Shown: positions 1 to 6,802, numbered from the stretch's first letter. The stretch is 8,812 nt of DNA from JBFGWM01 sp041588495 (GCA_041588495.1 JBFGWM010000114.1:1-8812), one strand, 5' to 3'. A program made the numbers and translations. Notes: a model not told the origin generated them from the letters alone.

Positions 1-1740
1 CTGACGCCGAGTTACGTGGAGATCCTGCAGCGGCAGTGGATGCGCGACGACCTCGCGACGATCACCAACACCTACCCGGATCATGAAGACCTGCAGGGGC
101 CCGCCGGTTACAACATTCCGGAAGTGATGACCCGGTTCATCCCGCGCAACTCGATCCTGCTGACCACCGAAGAGGAGATGCGGCCGATTCTTGCCGAGGC
201 TGCGGCCCGTCTCGGCACCGAACTGGAGGGGATCGGCTGGCTGGAAAGCGGCATCCTCGCACCGGACGTGCTTTCGCGTTTCCCGTACGAGGAACACCCG
301 GCCAACATTGCGCTGGTGACCGCACTGGCGCGGCACCTCGGCGTCGATCGTGATTTTGCCCTGAAGGAAATGGCTGACCGCGTGGTGCCTGACCTCGGCG
401 TGCTGAAATGCTATCCCGTCGCGGAGTACCGGCACCGGCGCCTGGAGTTCGTCAACGGCATGTCGGCGAACGAGCGTTTCGGCTGTATCGGCAACTGGCG
501 GAGGATGCAGTTCGACCGCCAGGATTACCGCGCGGACTCCGGCACCTGGATCGTGACCGTGGTCAACAACCGTGCCGATCGCGAGCCGCGCTCACGGGTC
601 TTCGCGTCGATCATCGTGAATGACATTGGCGTGGACCGCCACGTCCTGATCGGTTCCAACCTCGAGGGCCTGCACGGTTTCATCGAGGAGGAACTCACCG
701 AGCGCATGCGGCGCACCTCCCTGTGGACACCGACCGAGGACGGACGGTCTGATCCGGGGCGCGAGATCGATCGCTGGGCGCGGCGGTTGCGGGTTCCGGT
801 GGAAGACGCCGACGTCGCCGGACGTTGTGGCGCCATCCTCGCCGGACTCGGCCGCGGCGACGGGTCGCCCGTTGCGCCGGAGGTCACGGAAACGTCCCTG
901 GACGGCTTGCCGGATCCGGTCCGTGACGCCGCACTGGATCACGTCCGCCAGCAGCGGGACATGCTGGATCGCTGGCGGGCATTCCGGGACCGTGTTGCCG
1001 GGGCCACGGATTCGGCGCGTGCCGACCTGGACCGCGAGTTCCGCGAGCTGGTATCCGCGACCCTGCTGGAGAAGCTGGTGGTGGTCGCGAATTTCCACGC
1101 CAGTGGTGACGAGGTGATCGACGTGCTGTGCGAGGCCACGCCACCGGGGATGCACGCGCGAGTCATGGGCATGCAGAACATCAAGGGAACCGGCCTCGAT
1201 TTCGTGTACCGCTGGCAGGCATGGGATCGCTGCCACGCATTGTGCATGCAGCTGGAGTCCGACAAGCCCGAGGTGGCCCTTGCCGCATTGCGCGAGCTGG
1301 CCGCGTTCCGGGATTTCTCCCCGGTCAGCGAGGCCCGGGTACGCGCCAGCGTGGCGATGGCGCGCACCCGCGGCTTCGCCCAGAATGAGACATTCCAGTC
1401 GCAGCTTGCCCTGATCCAGTCCAACCTGGAACAGCGCCTGCGGGAATCCGGGGATGCGGCGGGCAGCGGTGAACCGCAGACGCGGATGCAACGCGTGGTT
1501 CTCGCCCTTGCCGATTCCGTGGAGCATTTCCTCGATGCCGGGGACGCGGTGCGGCGTCGTCGCCAGTCGCGTCGCATCTATCGCGACCTTGCCGCACAGC
1601 GAATCAGCCTGGAGCGTGCGGCGATGGAATTACAGGCACTGAACAAGCGGCAGAAGGGCGGCTGGTTGCGTTACCGGATCGTTGACCTCGTGTTGCGCAT
1701 GGGTGGACGCCGACACGGTGGAAGGGGGAGCGGAAATTGA
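1..1740 (+). CDS. PgsB/CapB-like Mur ligase family protein with helical insertion and C-terminal extension, 5' partial
   Basis: The reading frame is open from base 1, so the gene begins upstream; the GTG at 16 is an internal Val. Numbering residues from base 1 (579 seen), the order of motifs matches the middle and end of poly-gamma-glutamate synthase PgsB/CapB: ITNTYPDHEDLQGP (about 20-35), HPANIAL (99-105), NGMSAN (152-157), VVNNRADR (187-194), a VLIG strand (215-218) and MGMQNIKG (389-396), corresponding to the GVGNIHG near the end of PgsB. The family joins an amino acid to a growing chain through an ATP-made acyl phosphate. The P-loop would lie in the missing N-terminus. Two things are odd: about 170 residues separate VLIG from NIKG where PgsB has roughly 45-50, and about 180 helical, charged residues follow NIKG, with an Arg-rich patch near 518-525. 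The substrate cannot be read from sequence. No pgsC or pgsA is seen in the window. The stop overlaps the next gene's TTG start. Confidence 0.8.
   Translation: MTPSYVEILQRQWMRDDLATITNTYPDHEDLQGPAGYNIPEVMTRFIPRNSILLTTEEEMRPILAEAAARLGTELEGIGWLESGILAPDVLSRFPYEEHPANIALVTALARHLGVDRDFALKEMADRVVPDLGVLKCYPVAEYRHRRLEFVNGMSANERFGCIGNWRRMQFDRQDYRADSGTWIVTVVNNRADREPRSRVFASIIVNDIGVDRHVLIGSNLEGLHGFIEEELTERMRRTSLWTPTEDGRSDPGREIDRWARRLRVPVEDADVAGRCGAILAGLGRGDGSPVAPEVTETSLDGLPDPVRDAALDHVRQQRDMLDRWRAFRDRVAGATDSARADLDREFRELVSATLLEKLVVVANFHASGDEVIDVLCEATPPGMHARVMGMQNIKGTGLDFVYRWQAWDRCHALCMQLESDKPEVALAALRELAAFRDFSPVSEARVRASVAMARTRGFAQNETFQSQLALIQSNLEQRLRESGDAAGSGEPQTRMQRVVLALADSVEHFLDAGDAVRRRRQSRRIYRDLAAQRISLERAAMELQALNKRQKGGWLRYRIVDLVLRMGGRRHGGRGSGN
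1723..1730 (+). promoter_or_regulatory. Ribosome binding site for the CHASE2 sensor gene (sets a TTG start)
   Basis: AGGGGGAG lies 6 bases before the TTG at 1737, inside the last codons of the ligase gene. It is the strongest Shine-Dalgarno match near the beginning of this frame. It favours the TTG that overlaps the upstream TGA (ATTGA) over later candidates, and suggests translational coupling. Confidence 0.6.
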
Positions 1741-4439
1741 TCTCGAGGGTCGGGCTGTTCGGACTGCGTGAGCACCTGTTCCAGCTGGTGATGCCGCTCC
1801 TGGTCGCCGGGTTCGTGTTCCTGTGCGCAGTTGTCGGGGTGCTGGGCCTGGCGAACGGTGTCGCCTATGACCTCATGGTGTCGGTAGACCGCACCCAGTC
1901 CCGCCAGGAAACCTCGGTGATTCTGGTCGAGGTGCCGGGTGAAGTGGCTTTTGCGGAGGCGGCCGACTGGCAGCGGGTGATCGGCAGCCTGCGCGAGAAC
2001 GGTGCTCGCGGGGTCGTCTTCCTGCAGGATCCGCGGGCTGCTGACGGTTTCTACCGCGATGCGGCCGCCTGGGGGCGGGTGACGCTGGGCCTTCCGGCCT
2101 GGGTCGAGCAGGGCCAGCCACCGCGATGGGTGGTTGCGCCGGGTCCCGATCTCCGCGAAAGAGCGGGGCTGGGCACCGCGCTGGTGGCGCGTCCGCAGCC
2201 AGACCATGGAATCGTGCGGCGCGGCGTGACCCGCGTCGAGGTCGATGGCCGCGATCTGGCCACCGTACAGCAGGCTGCGCGGGAGTGGCTGGCGGAGGCG
2301 GCGGCGCCATTGCCCCCGAGCTTCCTGATCAACTTCAAACCGGCCCCGGCGGTGTTTGGCCGCCTCGCGCCACAGCGTGTCGCCGCGGGGGACATCGTTG
2401 CCGAGTTCATCCGCGACCGCGTGGTGCTGATCGGCAGCAGTCCCGCACCGCATGGCGCGCGCTACAGTGTTCCCCTGCGCACAGACGGCGGCGGGCTGAC
2501 CGGCCTCGAGGTGCAGGGGTATGCGACCCACTCGGTCCTGTCGGAGTCCTGGATCCGCGAGCCGGGCCTCGCGGTCCACGCGTTGCTGCTGGTGTTGTTC
2601 GCGCTTGCCGCGGCGGGCCTGTGCCGACTCTTGCTGCGTTTTGCGCGTTCGTGGTTGCTGCTGGGCCTGCTCATGCTGGGTGTGCTGGTGACCTGGCTGG
2701 GTTATCGCTTCGCGGACGTCGCGTTTCCCGCCGCGGACCTCGCGCTGGTCGCGGTACTGGTGTTCTTCCTGTACCGCCGCTTCCGTGACATCAATCGTGA
2801 TCTCGTACTGGAGGATCTCATCCTCGGCACGTCGACGCGGATTCACGAGCGGATCTTCGCCGAGACACCGCGAACCACCAACGAGCAGTGGGCGCAGATC
2901 ACCACCATGATCACCCAGTTGCTGCGCCTGAAGCGCACCATCTTTCTCGAGGCGAATCGTGACGAACCCCGGGTACGCGAAGTCGTGGCCCTGGGCTGTT
3001 CCCTGGACGACATCGGCGAGATGCGGCGCGATTACCGGCGTTACCCCTATACCGAGGCGTTGAAGGCCCGTGGCATGATCTCGCTCGATGACCGCGCCTT
3101 CCTGAAACCGTCCGGCGAGCCCGAGCGCCAGTTCATGGCACCACTGATTTTCGCCGGTGACGTGCAGGGATTCTGGTGCCTGACCCTGGATCCCGGTGAA
3201 ACCGAGATGCTGGTGGAGCGCAAGACCGCGATCCGCACCTTTGCCGAGCAGATCGCCGAGTTGCTGCACCACGCCTACCAGCGGCAGCGACTGGTCGAGG
3301 CGGGCGAGGCCGACGAACGGGATGTCACCCTGCTGGACGAGCGTTCCCCCCTGGAAATCCAGTTGTCCAAGGTGGTGCACATGCTGGAGCGTCGCCACGT
3401 GTTATTCGAGAACGTGCTGCGCCGCCTGTCGACGGCGACCATCGTGTACAACCTGTTCGGCCACGTGCTGCACGTGAATCCGCGCATGGCGGAGTTGCTC
3501 GAGGAGACCGGATTCAGGCCTTATGATCGCACCGCGCTCGATTTCATCATGGAGATTTCGGGCACGCCCGAGGACCGCGCCAGGCAGTTCCTGCGCTACG
3601 TCATCCTCGATCACGGCCTGGTCACGCTGCCGGTCCGCATCGGTGACGCGGACAAGCGCTACATCCTCGGGATTCATACCCTGGTTCACAGCGACGAGGC
3701 GGACGAGGACCAGCTGAACTTCGAGGCGCTGGGCGTCATGTTCGAACTGGTCGACGTCAGTACCCTCGACACGCAGTTCCAGACCAAGGAGACCCTGTCG
3801 GAATTTCTCAACTCCAACCTGCGCAACCACTTCGAGGCGTTGCACCTGGCCGGCGGTATTCTCGCCAATCCGAATGCCGGGAACCCGCAGCGCGAGTTCG
3901 CCCTGTCCAAAATGGTGTCGACCCTCAAGCAGACCACGACCACCATGCAGCGCATCCAGGAATACCTGGACAGGCCGACGGAGTCGGTGCATTTCGAGGC
4001 CTATCCGATGAGCCCGCTGGAGGCGCTGGAGCAGGCGGTGGAACGGGCGGCGGACAAGGCGGCGGCGCGTCGCATCGAACTCCGGTTGTCCGTGCCGCAG
4101 ATGTGTGGCTTGTGCATTGCGGGTGGCGAGGCCCTCGGCGAGGGGCTCGACGGCCTGCTCGACCTGCTGATCGAGGACGGCGAGGAGGAATCTTCCGTGA
4201 TCGTCCACCTCTCGGAAGACGAGCAACAGTTCCGCATCACGCTGTCCAACGACGGCTTCGGCATCCCGGACGAGCGCCTGCAGGAATACCTGGTTGCGGA
4301 CGAGGCGCACGTTTCCGAGGAGTTCCGCCGCATCCGCGGACTCATGAACATGATGTCCTACTGGAAGGCGGGCATGCAGCTGCACAGCGCGGCCGGCGAG
4401 GGGTACCGGGCCGAGTTGCACCTGCAACGGGTGACCTGA
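1737..4439 (+). CDS. CHASE2-GAF-PAS membrane sensor with a degenerate histidine-kinase module
   Basis: This 900-residue sensor starts at TTG, overlapping the ligase stop. Residues 16-38 form a membrane anchor. Residues 40-275 form an extracytoplasmic CHASE2 domain, ending in the typical DRVVLIGSS...GLEVQGYATHSVLS...REP pattern. Three further hydrophobic helices lie near 278-300, 305-322 and 330-346. A GAF-like region (about 355-515), a PAS-like region (about 550-680) and a helical plus ATPase-like C-terminus (about 680-900) follow. The kinase module is degenerate. The usual F-L-S-H-[DE]-L-R is FLNSNLR (690-696), placing Ser693 where the phosphorylated His belongs. The N-box Asn is replaced (GLLDLLIEDG, 806-815; Leu810). 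The G1 motif reads NDGFGIP (838-844), with Asn for the adenine-binding Asp. The Gly-rich G2 loop is reduced to RGLMNMM. I infer a signalling pseudokinase that works by conformation or partner binding. No response regulator is present. The overlap points to a shared task with the ligase. Confidence 0.85.
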   Translation: MISRVGLFGLREHLFQLVMPLLVAGFVFLCAVVGVLGLANGVAYDLMVSVDRTQSRQETSVILVEVPGEVAFAEAADWQRVIGSLRENGARGVVFLQDPRAADGFYRDAAAWGRVTLGLPAWVEQGQPPRWVVAPGPDLRERAGLGTALVARPQPDHGIVRRGVTRVEVDGRDLATVQQAAREWLAEAAAPLPPSFLINFKPAPAVFGRLAPQRVAAGDIVAEFIRDRVVLIGSSPAPHGARYSVPLRTDGGGLTGLEVQGYATHSVLSESWIREPGLAVHALLLVLFALAAAGLCRLLLRFARSWLLLGLLMLGVLVTWLGYRFADVAFPAADLALVAVLVFFLYRRFRDINRDLVLEDLILGTSTRIHERIFAETPRTTNEQWAQITTMITQLLRLKRTIFLEANRDEPRVREVVALGCSLDDIGEMRRDYRRYPYTEALKARGMISLDDRAFLKPSGEPERQFMAPLIFAGDVQGFWCLTLDPGETEMLVERKTAIRTFAEQIAELLHHAYQRQRLVEAGEADERDVTLLDERSPLEIQLSKVVHMLERRHVLFENVLRRLSTATIVYNLFGHVLHVNPRMAELLEETGFRPYDRTALDFIMEISGTPEDRARQFLRYVILDHGLVTLPVRIGDADKRYILGIHTLVHSDEADEDQLNFEALGVMFELVDVSTLDTQFQTKETLSEFLNSNLRNHFEALHLAGGILANPNAGNPQREFALSKMVSTLKQTTTTMQRIQEYLDRPTESVHFEAYPMSPLEALEQAVERAADKAAARRIELRLSVPQMCGLCIAGGEALGEGLDGLLDLLIEDGEEESSVIVHLSEDEQQFRITLSNDGFGIPDERLQEYLVADEAHVSEEFRRIRGLMNMMSYWKAGMQLHSAAGEGYRAELHLQRVT

Positions 4440-4473
4440 GGCGGGGCAGTGCCCCTATATTCACGAAAGTTCA

Positions 4474-4491
4474 TTATTCAGTTTACCGAAC
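4474..4491. promoter_or_regulatory. Candidate operator of the ArsR-family repressor (ATTC-N8-GAAC)
   Basis: Bases 4476-4491 read ATTCAGTTTACCGAAC. Its core, TTC-A-GT-TT-AC-C-GAA (4477-4490), is an inverted repeat with five pairs per arm. The SqrR-type operator is described as ATTC-N8-GAAT, so this differs at one outer base. It lies about 70 bases upstream of the arsR ATG, where an autoregulatory site would be expected. Assignment rests on position and pattern only. Confidence 0.4.
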
Positions 4492-4516
4492 GGATGAATA
4501 TGCCAACGGTCTGCGC

Positions 4517-4533
4517 TATGATGTGGTCATAAT
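4517..4533 (+). promoter_or_regulatory. Candidate -10 region within a TATGA-N5-TCATA palindrome
   Basis: TATGA (4517-4521) and TCATA (4527-4531) form an inverted repeat. CATAAT (4528-4533) matches the sigma-70 -10 consensus at five of six positions, and TATGAT (4517-4522) also at five. No good -35 box is found at 16-18 bases upstream, so the promoter is weak, activator-dependent or misassigned. With CATAAT as -10, the transcript would start near 4540 and leave a leader of only about 20 bases. Confidence 0.25.
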
Positions 4534-4558
4534 AAACCGATCAGTTACGCAATCTACG

Positions 4559-4891
4559 ATGCCACGGAAAAAGTCGAAGCCGGTCACACTGGACGTCGAC
4601 GCGCGCAGCCTGCGCCGTCAGAACGGGCGCATGGTGCGTTTGCTGAAGAGCATGTCCAACCGCTATCGCCTGCAGGTGCTGGTGGCATTGTCTGATGGTG
4701 AACTCTCGGTGACCGAGCTCAATCGCAAGGTCCGCCTCAGCCAGTCCGCCCTGTCGCAGCATCTCGCGGTATTGCGCGGTGAGAAACTCGTCGTCACGCG
4801 GCGCGAGGGACAGACGATTTACTACTCACTGGCGGACAGTCCGGCCCTCCCGGTGCTGAAACTCCTCAACGACCTGTTTTCATCTTCCTGA
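4559..4891 (+). CDS. ArsR/SmtB-family winged-helix repressor, BigR/SqrR-like but cysteine-free
   Basis: This 110-residue protein is a normal ArsR-family size and starts at ATG 4559. The frame stays open further upstream, but only through the preceding gene and the AT-rich regulatory region. Residues 25-44 (LLKSMSNRYRLQVLVALSDG) begin the winged-helix fold. SQSALSQHL (61-69) is the recognition helix, and REGQTIYYSL (82-91) forms the wing. These features fit the BigR/SqrR/YgaV branch, which senses persulfides with two cysteines. Here there is no cysteine: from remembered family sequences, the equivalents appear to be Val42 and Ser108 (LFSSS end). No metal-binding CxC or His-rich motif replaces them. 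It may respond to another signal or act constitutively. No clear Shine-Dalgarno precedes the ATG. Its 3' end overlaps the convergent oxidoreductase gene by 12 bases. The target is unknown; its own promoter and the facing operon are the obvious candidates. Confidence 0.88.
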   Translation: MPRKKSKPVTLDVDARSLRRQNGRMVRLLKSMSNRYRLQVLVALSDGELSVTELNRKVRLSQSALSQHLAVLRGEKLVVTRREGQTIYYSLADSPALPVLKLLNDLFSSS

Positions 4892-6001
4892 GATCGCTGC
4901 TTCCCGGTACTGCGCAAGGAACCGCGAGTCCAGCTGGTCCTTGAGCCACATCGCTGCTTTTCCCATCCACCAGCACCTTCCGCGTACCGCGAGCGCGGTA
5001 TCGTTGCCCAGGTTGAGGATCGACAGGTACTGGCTTTGTGGTGTGTAAAGACGCATCGGATTGCCGTCCACCGCCGCCAACAGGTTGTGCAGCAGCACGG
5101 GTGCCTGGCGCACGCCGTACACGCCGATGCGCGGCAGCCGGTGGCCGACCATGTCGGCGCAGTCGCCTGCCGCGAACACGTTGGAGGCGCCCGCCCACTG
5201 CAGGGTCGCGGCGACCGGCAGGCCGCTCCCCCGGGGCCAGGGTTGCGTGCCCTCCAGCGCCAGGGCGCGCGGTTCCAGGCCCGTCGCGGTGACCACGTGA
5301 TCGAAGGGTACGGAGCGGCCGTGGGCGGTTACCGCGGCATGATCCGTGAGTTCCCGCACCGGGCAGTTGAGCGCCACGCGAATGCCCAGCCCCACGAGGT
5401 GTCGGTGCAGGGCACGACTCGCCCCCTCCGGAAAGCGGTTGCACAGGCGTTCATCTGCGGTGAGGAGGGTGATTGCCCAGTTCGCTACGTGGCTGTCGCG
5501 CAGTGCGGCGAGGTTGGCGGCCACCTCGCAACCGGTGGGGCCGCCGCCAATTACCAGCAGGCGATGCGGATGGGCCGTATCGCGCTCCAGTTCACCGCGC
5601 AGTCCCGCCAGCCGGGCCAGGGGTTTCACCGGCCAGACCCGGGGTTCACCGCGCACTGGCGGCACCGGGCCCACCACGCTGCCCAGGTTGAGGGAAAGCA
5701 GGTCAAATCCGATGTCCTCGCCGGAGGCGGTGGTCAGCCGGTTCATCGCCGGGTTGACGGATCGCGCGAATTCGCCGATCCAGCGTGCGCCGCGGGCGTT
5801 CGCCAGTCGTTGCAGGTCGACCTTGATCTCGTCTTCCCGGTAACGTCCGCCCAACAGTCCGGTCGCGGTGCCGGAATAGCGGAACGGTCCGGGGTCCAGT
5901 AGAACGAGTTCCAGGTTTCGCCGCGTGAACTCGTCGGCATGCAGCAGGACATGCAGGTGTGCGTGGCCGCCACCGACGAGAACGATGCGCGTCGCGTTCA
6001 T
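4880..6001 (-). CDS. FAD/NAD(P)-dependent oxidoreductase, NDH-2 / SelD-fusion type
   Basis: This 373-residue flavoprotein belongs to the pyridine nucleotide-disulfide oxidoreductase superfamily, branch COG1252. The N-terminal FAD dinucleotide fold is RIVLVGGGHAHLHVL (5-19). A second, NAD(P)-binding fold is LLVIGGGPTGCEVA (148-161). The FAD-ribityl motif NVFAAGDCADM is at 274-284. The PFRYSGTATGLLGGRY stretch (39-54) and the closing region YLSILNLGND...RGRCWW...WLKDQLDSRF (325-361) resemble the domain that is fused to selenide, water dikinase (SelD) in many bacteria; here no SelD domain follows. It likely passes electrons from NAD(P)H to a quinone or other acceptor, but the substrate is not evident. 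I see no CxxC redox pair and no clear sulfide:quinone reductase cysteine pattern, and the C-terminus ends as an amphipathic helix that may touch the membrane. The ATG overlaps the upstream stop as ATGA, so the two are co-translated. The gene faces arsR tail to tail. Confidence 0.85.
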   Translation of the reverse strand: MNATRIVLVGGGHAHLHVLLHADEFTRRNLELVLLDPGPFRYSGTATGLLGGRYREDEIKVDLQRLANARGARWIGEFARSVNPAMNRLTTASGEDIGFDLLSLNLGSVVGPVPPVRGEPRVWPVKPLARLAGLRGELERDTAHPHRLLVIGGGPTGCEVAANLAALRDSHVANWAITLLTADERLCNRFPEGASRALHRHLVGLGIRVALNCPVRELTDHAAVTAHGRSVPFDHVVTATGLEPRALALEGTQPWPRGSGLPVAATLQWAGASNVFAAGDCADMVGHRLPRIGVYGVRQAPVLLHNLLAAVDGNPMRLYTPQSQYLSILNLGNDTALAVRGRCWWMGKAAMWLKDQLDSRFLAQYREAAISGR

Positions 6002-6567
6002 CGTGCGCCATCCGCCACCGCCGGGCCCACACGTTCGTACAGCAGGTCCCTCACGGTAGCCAGGTCCTGGGGCTCAGGGTGCAACAGGGCGCGCCGGAGG
6101 CTGCATGGCGCGAGCCCCCTGAACGCGTCGACGGCGAGGCCGACTCCGGTGCGCAGGGCGGTGCGGCCATGGCGACGGCCGGGGACGGGCAGGGCCACGG
6201 AGGTGGCGCGCGCACTCGCCGCGAGATCCAGTGCGGTGCGCAGGGCAGTGCGAATCGACGCCGGCCCGCAGATCGGCTCCACGTCGAGATCGTAGATCAC
6301 CAGGATGATGTTGCGTTTCTCCCTGAAAGCGCTTCCCGGTTCGAGGGGTTGTTGTTCGACCAGGTCCGTCAGCAGGCGCACCGGGTGTTCCTCCACCTCG
6401 CGAAATTCCGGCCCGGCGGCGACGACCCGGTAGGTGTCCTCCTCCACGAACTGCAGGTCGGCGTCGAATGGCGGCGATTCGCGCGGCGCAAGCTGGAGAT
6501 GGACGGAGCCGAGGGTCCAGCCGTGGTCGCGACCACCCGTCACCAGCGTCAGGCGCGGACCGCTCAC
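5998..6567 (-). CDS. Unrecognised 189-residue protein, possibly macro-domain-like alpha/beta fold
   Basis: I do not recognise this gene with confidence. It starts at GTG 6567, supported by GGAG (6578-6581) ten bases upstream, and its stop overlaps the oxidoreductase ATG (ATGA), which strongly supports real translation. No signal peptide or membrane segment is visible. The N-terminal half (1-80) is strand-rich and acidic. Residues 86-152 alternate strand and helix: NIILVIYDLD, then SIRTALRTALDLAASA, then TSVALPVPGRRHGR, then an Ala/Val helix. This layout resembles the second half of a macro domain, where a helix is followed by a strand and a Gly loop that holds ADP-ribose. The usual N-terminal macro motif (a strand followed by VNAAN) is missing, so the fold is only a suggestion. 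Its position says it works with the downstream flavoprotein, perhaps through a shared nucleotide ligand such as NAD or its derivatives. Confidence 0.7.
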   Translation of the reverse strand: MSGPRLTLVTGGRDHGWTLGSVHLQLAPRESPPFDADLQFVEEDTYRVVAAGPEFREVEEHPVRLLTDLVEQQPLEPGSAFREKRNIILVIYDLDVEPICGPASIRTALRTALDLAASARATSVALPVPGRRHGRTALRTGVGLAVDAFRGLAPCSLRRALLHPEPQDLATVRDLLYERVGPAVADGAR

Positions 6568-6668
6568 GGGCGGGCCGCTCCGTGCTGCTTGGCGCCCGGC
6601 GGCAGTTCGGTTTCACGGACGATCATCAGGTCTCCGGTCGGGTTTGTCGCGAACTCATCGCCAAGCAT
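6564..6668 (-). CDS. Possible short ORF (34 aa from ATG; Cys-rich frame extends further upstream)
   Basis: From ATG 6668 the frame reads MLGDEFATNPTGDLMIVRET and on to a TGA at 6566-6564 that overlaps the GTG of the next gene (GTGA), typical of coupled genes in this operon. Most codons end in G or C, as in the neighbours. The same frame is open back to a TAA at 6789-6791. That upstream part encodes a Cys-rich stretch, CITASCGQKALWQPVRCNRCG followed by another Cys, which looks like a small zinc ribbon. It has no ATG, GTG or TTG; only ATT (6767) or ATA (6752) could start it, and no good Shine-Dalgarno is seen. The gene may use a rare start, be the broken remnant of a longer zinc-ribbon protein, or be chance. 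Confidence 0.4.
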   Translation of the reverse strand: MLGDEFATNPTGDLMIVRETELPPGAKQHGAARP

Positions 6669-6802
6669 GGTGCACGGCTCATGGATCGCAAGCCCGCAGC
6701 GATTGCACCGGACAGGCTGCCAGAGTGCTTTCTGGCCGCAACTGGCGGTTATGCACGCAAATGCAATACCATGAGGACTCGATAGATATTAGACAGACCT
6801 AT

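Noticed and set aside
592..1527. Minus-strand open frame of 311 codons opposite the ligase
   Set aside because: The overlapping plus-strand protein has clear PgsB motifs; the antisense translation shows no family features.
1671..3398. Minus-strand open frame of 575 codons
   Set aside because: It lies wholly antisense to the sensor and the ligase end, has a Gln/His/Arg-rich low-complexity translation and no recognisable domain; it is a shadow of GC-rich codon use.
3402..4427. Minus-strand open frame of 341 codons opposite the kinase-like module
   Set aside because: It is opposite a clear PAS/ATPase-like protein and its translation has no recognisable motif.
4443..4455. GGGGC-AGT-GCCCC hairpin after the sensor gene
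   Set aside because: It has a perfect 5-bp stem but is followed by TATATTCACG, not a T-run, so it is not a convincing intrinsic terminator.
4476..4533. Phage attachment site or small repeat array
   Set aside because: The short inverted repeats here fit operator-type sites; there are no direct repeats, integrase gene or tRNA nearby.
4103..4558. Upstream extension of the arsR frame
   Set aside because: It overlaps the sensor gene and runs through the AT-rich regulatory region; ArsR proteins begin near the ATG at 4559.
5036..5902. Plus-strand open frame of 288 codons opposite the oxidoreductase
   Set aside because: The minus strand encodes an intact flavoprotein with both dinucleotide folds; the plus frame is a shadow.
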